DNA from: Symbiodinium natans | Lineage: Eukaryota > Sar > Dinophyceae > Suessiales > Symbiodiniaceae | Length of the DNA: 58,925 nucleotides | Assembly: GCA_905221605.1 (NCBI GenBank) | Contig: CAJNDS010002124.1 | Location: 365,996 to 424,920 of the forward strand | Direction: 5' to 3' | Shown: one piece after another, positions 1 through 7,657 of the stretch | Layout of the letters: the number at the start of each line of letters is the position of its first letter | Position numbering within the stretch: the first letter of the stretch is position 1 | The notes under the pieces: generated by a model | Databases searched by the model: none | The model's input: the letters and a program-made list of their open reading frames with translations, nothing else | Told to the model about the DNA's origin: nothing | Made by a program: the position numbers and the translations under genes

Positions 1-200
1 GTGCGCGAGGCTATCCGTATCTGGCGGTTCAAGTGTGGGATCGCTTCTCCCGCAGGGGTGCGTGAGGATGCCAGGTCCAGATTGCTTGCTGCGGCGGCAC
101 CAGATGGAGTTGTAGGGTAAACCGGCAGCGGTAGGAATAGAGACTCAAGAAGTACCTCCATTGCCTGTTCACGGCTGAGAACGGGGTGAAGGTCTGCCAT
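1..200 (-). CDS. B' of element copy 1 (partial, N-terminal part only)
   Basis: This is the first 66 or so codons of a protein nearly identical to B' of copy 2 (12,082-13,374); the rest lies beyond the left window edge. The start at 200 is chosen because the peptide MADLHPVLSREQAMEVLL aligns with the start of paralogue B. Hairpin 215-246 lies just upstream, as it does in copy 2. The function is unknown. It belongs to the A/B/B'/C paralogue family of this retroelement. Confidence 0.6.
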   Translation of the reverse strand, partial: MADLHPVLSREQAMEVLLESLFLPLPVYPTTPSGAAAASNLDLASSRTPAGEAIPHLNRQIRIASR

Positions 201-214
201 GGGCCTAGGTGGAA

Positions 215-246
215 GTTCGCCAGGAGGGGACCTCACTCGTGCGAAC
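215..246. repeat. Core hairpin 1, copy 1 (spacer A/B', upstream of B')
   Basis: Core AGGAGGGGACCTCACTC (222-238) with arms GTTCGC and GCGAAC, perfect 6 bp with one bulged T. It lies 15 nt upstream of the B' start. Confidence 0.85.
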
Positions 247-345
247 CTGAGGGAAAACTTTGCGAGAAGAGCTGTGCTTGTGAGGCTTGACGTGGAAAGA
301 TTGGAGCTACAGGCTTTTTCCCCGCAATTTGGGAAGATAGTGCAG

Positions 346-372
346 CGAACAGGAGGGGACCTCACTCGTTTG
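346..372. repeat. Core hairpin 2, copy 1 (downstream of A)
   Basis: Core at 351-367. Arms are CGAAC and GTTTG: four Watson-Crick pairs plus one G.T pair on the plus strand. Confidence 0.8.
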
Positions 373-397
373 GAAGTCTGTGGTGCTCGGATGGTCC

Positions 398-1636
398 CTA
401 GCCCCGAATTTTGTCGTCTAGCGTCTGTTTCAGACGTTGACGATGTCGAACGAGGAGCAGTGTCAGCGCCACAGCAAAGTTCTTATAGTCATCATAGACC
501 TGGTCGTGGAGCGGGGAAAGAATTGTGATGACTCCTTGTGCCTGCTCGTAATCTCCTTGGTCTCCTCCATATCTGTGTCGTATTTGTTGCCAGAGACTGT
601 CAGCGAAGTAGCGATGCAGAGTATCTCTAGGTAGTAGCTGATTCACTACCAGGTTTCGCACCCAATGGAAGTCCTCATCGGACAGAGGGGTGGACAGCCA
701 TAGGCGATACAGTGTCAGGATCTCTCGAAGTGTCTCCTGATAGTGCGGGATCATTGAAACCAATTTGGTGTGGTAGTCCTCGTAGTCAAGCTTTGAGAGA
801 TCACGGTCTTGTTCAAGGAAATCCCAGCCATCTCGGATCTGGTCGCTGGCCGATGTAGGTGTGGAGGCCGTAATAGTCCGCAGTTGTTGTAGTAGGCGAA
901 GCTGAAGTGATGCTCTTTTGAGCGTTCTGAAATCATATGCTTCAAGATCAAGCTGATGTGGGTCTTGAAGCCGGAGGCCTAGGGGGAAATATGCTTGGCC
1001 TTGCCAGGTCTCCGCCGTCGTTTGGGGATGCAGCTGGAGTAGGTTCCGTTGATGTGCTGGAGTGAATTCAGACCTCAGAATGACCTTGGCTTGCTCCAAA
1101 GTGCGGAGCAGAATGGCATTCAGCTCTGATTGCGAGAGCTTCCCGGTAAGATAATGCCAGGTTAAAGCACCAGCCTGATCAGCTTCAGACGTGCTCAAGG
1201 ACGGCGAGCCTTCGCCGTCTTTTGTGTAGTTGTGGATCATGAGGGTGAGGTACATGATTTGCTGGCGCTGGAGGGGCCCCATACTCCGGGGTAGGTGCGT
1301 CGAAGGCTGCTCGTCGTCAATGTGCTTGCGCTTACCTGCCAAGATACGTGGGCTAGCCTCTAGGGGCAGGGCTGTGTGTCTGCCCTCGCGCCAAGCCAGG
1401 TACCGATCCAAGTGACATATGAAGCTGCAGAGACGTGATGCTACTCGCATGCTTCGTTCTGCCGTGCGTTCAAGGTCTTCTGTAGTGAAGAGGAGCCTCC
1501 TCGGGGCAAGATGAGTTGTTGCTGAGGCTGATGTGGCCATGTGCTCACTGATGCCGTCGGGTAGGTAGATGGTCAGTGGGACGTGGAGCGACTTCAGGAG
1601 AATCTCGAGCAGAATCTCGCGAGACGGTGAAGGCAT
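398..1636 (-). CDS. Element protein A (412 aa), unknown function, copy 1, intact
   Basis: I do not recognise a known domain. The protein is soluble and predicted largely helical, with no signal peptide or membrane segment. It shares landmarks with B, B' and C: an N-terminal leader (EILLKSLHVPLTIYLPDG), RVASRLCSF near residue 65, KRASLQLRLLQQL mid-protein, and a C-terminal PLHDQVYDDYKNFA block. Hairpin 1650-1676 lies 14 nt before the ATG and hairpin 346-372 about 26 nt after the TAG stop. In copy 2 the same gene is frameshifted, so copy 1 is the reference version. A role as retroelement accessory or RNP protein is inference from its position only. Confidence 0.75.
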   Translation of the reverse strand: MPSPSREILLEILLKSLHVPLTIYLPDGISEHMATSASATTHLAPRRLLFTTEDLERTAERSMRVASRLCSFICHLDRYLAWREGRHTALPLEASPRILAGKRKHIDDEQPSTHLPRSMGPLQRQQIMYLTLMIHNYTKDGEGSPSLSTSEADQAGALTWHYLTGKLSQSELNAILLRTLEQAKVILRSEFTPAHQRNLLQLHPQTTAETWQGQAYFPLGLRLQDPHQLDLEAYDFRTLKRASLQLRLLQQLRTITASTPTSASDQIRDGWDFLEQDRDLSKLDYEDYHTKLVSMIPHYQETLREILTLYRLWLSTPLSDEDFHWVRNLVVNQLLPRDTLHRYFADSLWQQIRHRYGGDQGDYEQAQGVITILSPLHDQVYDDYKNFAVALTLLLVRHRQRLKQTLDDKIRG

Positions 1637-1649
1637 GGCTTGTTTGCTA

Positions 1650-1676
1650 GCTGGATGGAGACCTCACGTGGCCAGC
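1650..1676. repeat. Core hairpin 3, copy 1 (upstream of A)
   Basis: Variant core ATGGAGACCTCACGTGG between arms GCTGG and CCAGC (5 bp perfect). It ends 14 nt from the A start codon. Confidence 0.8.
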
Positions 1677-1958
1677 CTGTGTGGAGAGGCTGAGCCCGGC
1701 TGTGGCAAGCTTCAATGAAAGCAGAAAGCTGCAGACTTGAATGTGTTACTAGGTGAATCAGCCAAGGCTGAGGCATTGGCTCTGCAGCAGGCTCCAACTA
1801 TCTGCAGAAAGACCTCATTGCCGGAGAATGCCGCTGTGATCTTAGTGAGAAGGGACTGTGCTGCAGTTGGAGATGGAGACTTTTCCGCTGCTTTATCTTG
1901 GCTTGCTAAAGGCTGCTGGTGTCCTAGTTAGACAGAGACGTTGCTAACCTGGTGCTCT

Positions 1959-1989
1959 ACTTTGCAGGAGGTGACCTCACAAGCAAAGT
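1959..1989. repeat. Core hairpin 4, copy 1 (downstream of B)
   Basis: Core AGGAGGTGACCTCACAA between arms ACTTTGC and GCAAAGT, a perfect 7-bp inverted repeat. Confidence 0.88.
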
Positions 1990-1999
1990 TGCTAGCAGG

Positions 2000-3280
2000 C
2001 TAGGGTTCAAAAAGACGAAGGAAGGACTGGTGCCTCTCGTGCGACAAAGTACGATGAAGTGATCGAGCCCGTTGGCGGTTCGGGGGAGTGAGCATCTTAT
2101 AGACGATCGCAAACGGCTTGTACTCCTCGTAGACGTCGTCATGTAAAGGATTGATGATTTGGTAGAAGCGAAGAGCCATGCTATTTTGGAAGTTCGGAGT
2201 AGAATCAACACGGCGAGGAGACTCAGCACTGGCCTGAAGTGTATGGTTTACCTGCTTGAGGAGAGCATGCTCGAAAAGTTCGCGGAGTTCTCCTCTCGAG
2301 ACTGCCGACTCTAAAAGTGTGTCACGGGCCCAGGCCGTCTCCTCTTCAGTGATGTCTCGTAGGAGCCATTGCCTGTACATCACCAGGTTCTCTCGGAGTT
2401 GGTCCTGGTAGTCCGGGAGGTGTGGCAGCAAGGCCTGGAGATGCTTGTCATAGGGCAATGAGTCGAGGTGTTGCGCTTGTTGCTGGAAGCGCCAGCCATT
2501 GGTGACGGGCGACTCTCCGCCCTGGGTTGAGTGAGATATCTTGAGAAGCTGCTGTACTCGGTATATCGTCGACGCGCGCCTGAGTGCCTGAAGGTCGAAG
2601 TATTGGAGATCCAAGTGTTTGTCTTCGGGTAGGCCTAGATGTGGGGGAAAATAACTCTGACCTTGTCCCGGAGCCATGGACGGCTGCGACTGCTCCATGC
2701 TTGACATCAGACATGGTGTCGCCGACTTCATCAGGAGGTGGAGATGCGACAAGGCGGTGTCTATCATAAAGTTGATCTCTCCTTTGGCAAAGTGGCGGGT
2801 TAGGTACGTCCAAATTCGAAGTGCGGTATTCTCCGCATCTTCGAGCTGAAAAGAGTTTTGGCCTGGGCCATCATTTGTGTAGTCTCTGATCGCCTGAGAT
2901 ATGAAGATGAGCTGACGCCGCCGAATGTAAGTCAGAGTGTTCTCCTGAGGCTCGTGGAGCATCATTTCCTCGTGCTTACGTTTGGCTGCTAGCTGTCGAG
3001 TGGCAGTCTTGGGGAGGTAGAGTCGAAGGTCGCCCAGTCTCCAGTTGATCTTCTCCGTGAGCAGTTTCATGAAGCTGCAGGTGCGGGAAGCTATGCGTAT
3101 CTGACGGTCCGAGTGCCGGAGGGCGTCTTCTGCCGGGATGCGTGTAGATGCCATTTGTATAGTGCTGGCCTCGTGGTCTCCCAGGGAGGATGCAGGGTAA
3201 ACCGGAAGCGGGAGGAAAAGGGATTCCAGAAGCACCTCCATGGTTTTATCCCTACTCAGTACCGGAGGGAGGGCCTCCAT
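2000..3280 (-). CDS. Element protein B (426 aa), unknown function, copy 1, intact
   Basis: B is a close paralogue of B' (12,082-13,374). Shared blocks include MEVLLESLFLPL near the N-terminus, RQIRIASRTCSF, AAKRKHEEMML, AIRDYTNDGPGQNSFQLEDA, LDLQYFDLQALRRAS and the C-terminal INPLHDDVYEEYKPFA. No catalytic motif is visible. The start MEALPPVLSR at 3280 is preferred because it aligns with MADLHPVLSR of B'. An upstream in-frame ATG at 3292 lies inside the 3' arm of hairpin 3289-3317 and would add four residues. Hairpin 1959-1989 follows the TAG stop. The copy 2 version is frameshifted. Confidence 0.75.
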   Translation of the reverse strand: MEALPPVLSRDKTMEVLLESLFLPLPVYPASSLGDHEASTIQMASTRIPAEDALRHSDRQIRIASRTCSFMKLLTEKINWRLGDLRLYLPKTATRQLAAKRKHEEMMLHEPQENTLTYIRRRQLIFISQAIRDYTNDGPGQNSFQLEDAENTALRIWTYLTRHFAKGEINFMIDTALSHLHLLMKSATPCLMSSMEQSQPSMAPGQGQSYFPPHLGLPEDKHLDLQYFDLQALRRASTIYRVQQLLKISHSTQGGESPVTNGWRFQQQAQHLDSLPYDKHLQALLPHLPDYQDQLRENLVMYRQWLLRDITEEETAWARDTLLESAVSRGELRELFEHALLKQVNHTLQASAESPRRVDSTPNFQNSMALRFYQIINPLHDDVYEEYKPFAIVYKMLTPPNRQRARSLHRTLSHERHQSFLRLFEP

Positions 3281-3288
3281 GGTCAGGC

Positions 3289-3317
3289 TCATACAGGAGG
3301 GGACCTCACTCGTATGA
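3289..3317. repeat. Core hairpin 5, copy 1 (upstream of B)
   Basis: Core at 3295-3311 between arms TCATAC and GTATGA (6 bp perfect). The first possible B start codon lies in one arm. Confidence 0.87.
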
Positions 3318-3662
3318 AGGCTCTGATGTTAGCCCGAGCAAACACAGCTGCCTTGGTGCTTTTAGGCCGAAGGTAAGGAACCAGGAGGTGAAATTCAAGG
3401 AAGGCCTCTCTCGGGCTAAGCTGCAGGGGTAGGGTTGCGCAGCCGAGTTCAAGCTGAAGGTGGGCAGAGCTGAGGCGCTGGCACTGGTGCGTGTTTCCCT
3501 CTTTCTGGTTAAGGACCTGAGGCTCTGCTCGGAGAGGGAGAGGGGTGTCTAGATTTGTGTTTGGGAGAGGCGCAGAGTAGCGGGAATAATTCTCCTTTGT
3601 CTGTTAGCAGCAGGCATCATCGATCTTCTTGTGAGAAAGAAGTTGACTAGGTTTGTTAAGTA
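3318..3662. other. Spacer between hairpins 5 and 6, copy 1
   Basis: 345 nt between the C stop and the B start, with no conserved open frame. The same spacer is at 16,491-16,835 with scattered substitutions. It contains a GCTGAGGCGCTGGC-like string that recurs loosely in other spacers (near 1764 and 6183). Confidence 0.5.
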
Positions 3663-3693
3663 GCTGACCAGGAGGGGACCTCACTCGGTCTGC
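3663..3693. repeat. Core hairpin 6, copy 1 (stop of C)
   Basis: Core at 3670-3686. Inner arms GACC and GGTC, then a T/T mismatch and two more pairs. The C stop codon lies in the core. Confidence 0.8.
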
Positions 3694-4922
3694 GTAACCG
3701 GCGCTGTTGCCGAGGGGCCCGCTGCCGTAAGAAGAGCATATCGGAATATCATCCTGCGCTCAGGCGTGAGCATCTTAAAGGCCAGAATCCAGGGGAAGGC
3801 CTGGTCCAGGACGTCATTCTCCAGGGGAGAGAGTATGGTAAGTAGTCTGTCCTGTGCTCTGGAGTCTTCCGGAAGGTGTGCAGCAATTTGCCCTTTGAGC
3901 TGGAGAGTGAGGTGTAGCTTGGCAAAACTCTCTGGTATCGTGGTATTGTGCCATATTGCTTCAAGCGAGGCCAGTTCGGATGCTGTGATGGGTCGCGATA
4001 GCCAGGTTCTGCCCAGGCGGAGGTCTGTACGCATCTTTTGGTACGCATCAGTGGTCAGGAGATCATGGAGTTCCGTCAAGTGCTCCGCATATGAAAGGAG
4101 TGCCATGGCTTGATCCTGTCGCAGGACGTCCCAGGGTTCGCTGGGGCAGACTTCGTCTGGCACTCGTGCTCCTCTTGCTCGGGCGACCATGAAGTCGACC
4201 ATGGCCATGGTCCGGTAAATCTTGGACGCTCGCTGTAGCATGTGAATTTCTGCGTCGAGGATGCCCAATGCATGTTCGTCACTTTGAGTATGTGGATTGG
4301 TGTCTGCCTCTCGCGGCCACGGCGAGATATCCGAAGGGAAGAGACAAAGGTGTATTCCGTTCAGAACTCGTGTGGAGTCACTGGGTAGGATCCAGCGCAG
4401 ATGCTGGGCAGCGCCATTGACAATGTCCCTGACGGTTTGCCCGCCCATTCCCAGATTGTACAGAGTCTGGGAAATGATAAGGGCGGCTAGCTTGAAGTCG
4501 TCCGGCTCCATGGTCTCCTCTTCAGTGTAGATATGCACCGTTTCGAGTATCATCTGCAAGGTAAGTGAGCTCCGTTCCGCCTCGTAGTGCTTGATATGAG
4601 GGGGAGGCTCTGTGGGTGATAATAGGGATGCCATCTCAGCTTCGGCCAGCAAGGGAAGATTAGGCTGAGCTGATTGGGAGAGAAGTCGAATCCAGTTGTA
4701 GCTGCGTGCTGCCAGTCTCAGGGTTGGAGCCAGCATACAGTTCTCACGTCGAGCAAGACCCTTGGCCTCATCCGAGAGGTAGAGGTTTGCATCCGGATCA
4801 CTGGTTCTCTTGCCTGTGTACAGCATTGCCTTGCAGAAGAGGTTCAGCGCGGCGAGCTTGGACTTCATTGGCATCGTCGATGAGTCTGGTCGTAGCGGGA
4901 GCAACGGGCATGTATGCAACAT
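3681..4922 (-). CDS. Element protein C (413 aa), unknown function, copy 1
   Basis: C is a distant member of the A/B/B' family. It has LRLAARSYNW where B has RIASRTCSF, LQRASKIYR where B has LRRASTIYR, and a C-terminal ILSPLENDVLDQ block followed by FKMLTPERR. The start MLHTCPLLPL at 4922 is chosen because an upstream in-frame extension (to 5024) would read through hairpin 4948-4979. The gene ends Glu-stop, where GAG-TGA is part of the conserved core of hairpin 3663-3693, so that repeat supplies the stop codon. The copy 2 version (16,854-18,095) is also open. Confidence 0.75.
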   Translation of the reverse strand: MLHTCPLLPLRPDSSTMPMKSKLAALNLFCKAMLYTGKRTSDPDANLYLSDEAKGLARRENCMLAPTLRLAARSYNWIRLLSQSAQPNLPLLAEAEMASLLSPTEPPPHIKHYEAERSSLTLQMILETVHIYTEEETMEPDDFKLAALIISQTLYNLGMGGQTVRDIVNGAAQHLRWILPSDSTRVLNGIHLCLFPSDISPWPREADTNPHTQSDEHALGILDAEIHMLQRASKIYRTMAMVDFMVARARGARVPDEVCPSEPWDVLRQDQAMALLSYAEHLTELHDLLTTDAYQKMRTDLRLGRTWLSRPITASELASLEAIWHNTTIPESFAKLHLTLQLKGQIAAHLPEDSRAQDRLLTILSPLENDVLDQAFPWILAFKMLTPERRMIFRYALLTAAGPSATAPVTQTE

Positions 4923-4947
4923 GACGCAGGGGTTGAGAGGGGGGGCT

Positions 4948-4979
4948 AGGCAGCAGGAGGTGACCTCGCTTTTCTGCCT
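4948..4979. repeat. Core hairpin 7, copy 1 (upstream of C)
   Basis: Variant core AGGAGGTGACCTCGCTTTT between arms AGGCAG and CTGCCT (6 bp perfect). Confidence 0.8.
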
Positions 4980-5254
4980 TTGAGCCTGGAGAGAGGGTTG
5001 GTGAAAGCTATCAGTTCTTGGCAACTCGAATCAGCTGGATTGTGCTACGGCAGTTTGTGCTGCAGAGGAAGACTAAGAGTGAGGAGCCGGCTTTGTCTGT
5101 GGTAGAGCGTCCCACCTTGGCTTGTCGGTGCATAGAGCATGGCTTCGGTGTGGCACGTCGAGGACTAAGTCTAGGCAGCGGTAGCAGTGTGATGCGCGGC
5201 TGGATTTCGTCTCTGAGATACTGCTGGGTTGAAAAGGTGTAAGCAGTGACACAT

Positions 5255-5294
5255 GCACTCCCTAGCAGGAGGTGACCTCACTCGCAGGGAGTGC
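5255..5294. repeat. Core hairpin 8, copy 1 (downstream of D)
   Basis: Core flanked by GC/GC, one bulged A, then arms GCACTCCCT and AGGGAGTGC, a perfect 9-bp stem. Confidence 0.9.
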
Positions 5295-5317
5295 CAAAAT
5301 TGAGCTCTGTGCATGCC

Positions 5318-6049
5318 TCACTCCTGCGGATCTCGTCTTGGGACAAGTGGGCCTTCGGTAATTATCCAGGTCTGGACTGTGCCCGGAGGAAGTGGGCTTC
5401 CTGTGGCAGACAGTACCGAGGTGCGCGCTGGGGGGGACCACGGGCTGAAGGGGTTAGGAGCAAGGGAGACAATCGGTCCAGGAGTGATGATCCAAGTGCC
5501 CACTAGCGTTGCAGCTTCTTGCGCGGGATGAGGATGAGCTGCGGCTGGGGGAGACATTGAGGCCCCCGACGTTGAAGTGCCACTTGTCGAGGAGGGACGT
5601 GCCGTGGTTCTGGGAGCACCTTCCGCCATGGGAGGGGGGCTATGGCCTGAGTGGTCCTGCGCTTGGAAAGGCTGGTGAACCGGAGTCGGGGGAGGGGGGC
5701 CCGACGGCTGGTAGGCCTGCTGGGTGGCTTTGGGTACGGTTTGAGCCTGGTTCGCCGGCGAGAGTGCCTTGGTTGTTATGGGAGTGGGCGGAGGCGGGCC
5801 TCCTGGGGCCAGTTGGGCGGGCTGGTTCCGGGAAGAGGCTGTCCGTCTCGAGGAGCTCCTTGACAGGGATTCCACTAGGTCGTCATCATCCTGAAGGGAA
5901 GAAGCCTCAGAGTCCAGGTCAGCCTCCGTGATCAGACGGGAGTCTGAGTCCGCCTGATGCCTCTTGCCGCGAGGATGTCGTCGCTTGGAGGGCTTGTCTT
6001 CGCTGTGTCGGGTTTCTCGATGTGAATTGCCTTCCTCCGGCGCTGACAT
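5318..6049 (-). CDS. Element protein D (243 aa), Pro/Ser-rich, probably disordered, copy 1
   Basis: The N-terminal third is charged (Lys/Arg/His, then Asp/Glu with a DDDDL patch and a Ser/Arg stretch). The rest is Pro, Ser, Thr and Gln rich with repeated GPPPPTP motifs. No folded domain is evident. It sits between hairpins 6065-6089 (upstream) and 5255-5294 (downstream). The stop is again GAG-TGA, inside a half-copy of the core (CCTCACTC, 5316-5323). An intact equivalent is at 18,491-19,222. A scaffold or nucleic-acid-binding role is possible but not shown. Confidence 0.65.
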   Translation of the reverse strand: MSAPEEGNSHRETRHSEDKPSKRRHPRGKRHQADSDSRLITEADLDSEASSLQDDDDLVESLSRSSSRRTASSRNQPAQLAPGGPPPPTPITTKALSPANQAQTVPKATQQAYQPSGPPPPTPVHQPFQAQDHSGHSPPPMAEGAPRTTARPSSTSGTSTSGASMSPPAAAHPHPAQEAATLVGTWIITPGPIVSLAPNPFSPWSPPARTSVLSATGSPLPPGTVQTWIITEGPLVPRRDPQE

Positions 6050-6064
6050 GGCCAGTTAGCAGTA

Positions 6065-6089
6065 GAACAGGAGGGAACCTCACTCGTTC
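6065..6089. repeat. Core hairpin 9, copy 1 (upstream of D)
   Basis: Core AGGAGGGAACCTCACTC, with one base different in the centre, between arms GAAC and GTTC. In copy 2 the last base of the 3' arm is T, giving a G.T pair. Confidence 0.75.
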
Positions 6090-6364
6090 AGGGCCGCTAC
6101 TAACGATGGCTTGAGCTGTGAGCTCTGAGGTAGAGAAGAAAGAGCTGCTCTGAATGTGTCTTTGGCAGGATGACCTCAGCTGGTTGAGGCTGAGGCGAAA
6201 TCCTCGATGTGAGGCGGGGCATGGCGAAACCTGAGCAGAAGCCAGGAGAGGGCAGTTGCAAGCGAATAATGCATGATGTAGATGAGCAGGGGTATCACGC
6301 GTTTTCTGCACAAATTTGCGTTGTCAGTACAGTCGCCTCTAAAGAACGTAAGGAAAAGGTGGGG

Positions 6365-6393
6365 TTCGACAGGAGGGGACCTCACTCGTCGAA
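6365..6393. repeat. Core hairpin 10, copy 1 (stop of E)
   Basis: Core at 6371-6387 between arms TTCGAC and GTCGAA (6 bp perfect). One arm encodes the final Phe-Asp of E and the core supplies Glu-stop. Confidence 0.88.
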
Positions 6394-7290
6394 GTCGTCC
6401 ATGTCCTGAGGGTCATCGTCTGGTGTCGGTCTGAATGCGTCTCCACAGGCCATGCATAGGTACCCCAGAACAGACTTCTTGCATTCTCTGGAGAGCCAGT
6501 GTAGCGCGAGAGGGAATTGATCTCTTTCCTGCCAGTAGCGTTGACCTGGCCTAGCCGAGAGTAGAATCGCTATCGCTTGTTGAGCAGTGAGGTGGTAGCG
6601 AACAATCAGGTAGGCACAGAGGGCAGAAGTCGAGCGATTGATGCCCGCAAGACAATGGAACAGGATGACCATCGGTTTGGTGCGGCTGCACTCCTGGCCC
6701 TCAATTTCGTCGATCATCCTGATCCAGGTCCTGGCAAGATTTGACACCACGTCATGGAAGCCTTGATCGTTCCGAGAGATGCGCACATCCGAGAGGTGGT
6801 AGCGCAAGTTGGAGATGCCCTCCATTTGGTACATGAACTGCCAATCGGCATCTGTGTCATAACTCTCCCTGAAGCGTGATGATGCGTTGAGAGTCACGAT
6901 GATATCAACCTGGTGCGCTTTGAGTTCAGGTATGTCGAGAGCAGTGCGCTGGGTGCCAAGCATCAGCGTGCAGTAGTCATCACGGAACACCACCGTGGAG
7001 TCCCATTTTGGCCAGTAGGCAACTGAATTGGGGAAGGAATGATCCGGGTGCTCGGCCATCAAGGCGCTCCATTCCGATGCCAGTCTGTGATCTTGCGTCG
7101 TCCATTGTACTCGATTGTAGAAGGCGGCCTGGGTCTGCGCGTGGATGTCGTCCATTGCTTTGTTGTCAGTGATTGATGGTTCGAAGTTACACCGCGGTTC
7201 CGGATCCTGCATTCTGAATAGGCCATTGCGTTCAAGACAAACGCTGTGTTCCGGGCCTCGAAGCCTGATGTAGGGAGCAGCCAGATCCAT
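6382..7290 (-). CDS. Element protein E: dual-specificity-type protein phosphatase (302 aa), copy 1
   Basis: Residues 211-220 read FHCLAGINRS, matching the HCxxGxxRS signature of cysteine-dependent phosphatases, with Cys213 as nucleophile and Arg219 binding phosphate. The helix after it (TSALCAYLIVRYHLTAQQAI) is typical of dual-specificity phosphatases. Asp168 in YHLSDVRI is a plausible general acid. The family removes phosphate from Ser/Thr/Tyr or sometimes RNA 5' ends; the substrate here is unknown. A C-terminal CMAC pair and an acidic tail follow. The gene ends Glu-stop inside the core of hairpin 6365-6393, and hairpin 7333-7357 precedes the start. Copy 2 (19,554-20,462) encodes the same length and keeps the catalytic residues, which suggests function. 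Confidence 0.85.
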   Translation of the reverse strand: MDLAAPYIRLRGPEHSVCLERNGLFRMQDPEPRCNFEPSITDNKAMDDIHAQTQAAFYNRVQWTTQDHRLASEWSALMAEHPDHSFPNSVAYWPKWDSTVVFRDDYCTLMLGTQRTALDIPELKAHQVDIIVTLNASSRFRESYDTDADWQFMYQMEGISNLRYHLSDVRISRNDQGFHDVVSNLARTWIRMIDEIEGQECSRTKPMVILFHCLAGINRSTSALCAYLIVRYHLTAQQAIAILLSARPGQRYWQERDQFPLALHWLSRECKKSVLGYLCMACGDAFRPTPDDDPQDMDDFDE

Positions 7291-7332
7291 GGCGCAGGGG
7301 GCAGAGAGGGCTATTTGCCTATCTGAAATGGC

Positions 7333-7357
7333 TGTCAGGAGGAGACCTCACGCGACA
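7333..7357. repeat. Core hairpin 11, copy 1 (upstream of E)
   Basis: Core AGGAGGAGACCTCACGC between arms TGTC and GACA (4 bp). Confidence 0.7.
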
Positions 7358-7612
7358 TTGGATGGAAATGACTGGAGTCACATACACAGATGTTGCTTCA
7401 GCCTTGCGTTTGTGGGCTAAAGCAGAGTTGGTGACTGAGCGCCAAGCCTGTGAGCTCGTGACCTGAGCTGAGCTAGTCTTGAAGCACGCAGGCATCGTGC
7501 TGTGCTAAATGCGCATTGAGCCGGCCTAGAAAACCAGTCAGCTTGTTTTTGTGCCGTAGCGAGAGTTGAAAAGGTAGCTTGGGTGCTTGTGCCGGACACT
7601 TGTCCCGGCGTG

Positions 7613-7643
7613 CCGTTTCAGGAGGGGACCTCACACGAAATGG
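7613..7643. repeat. Core hairpin 12, copy 1 (downstream of F)
   Basis: Core at 7620-7636 between arms CCGTTTC and GAAATGG: seven positions, six Watson-Crick and one G.T on the plus strand. Confidence 0.85.
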
Positions 7644-7657
7644 CTGCATAGTGCAGG

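Noticed and set aside
1737-1931. Plus-strand frame of 64 codons in a spacer (also 14,911-15,105)
   Set aside because: Open in both copies, but the copies are almost identical anyway and it opposes all element genes; no coding signature.
5073-5258. 61-codon minus-strand frame in the C/D spacer
   Set aside because: It extends into a hairpin arm and has no recognisable features.
7417-7599. 60-codon minus-strand frame in the E/F spacer
   Set aside because: Identity in both copies is not informative at this divergence; no domain, and other short frames overlap it.
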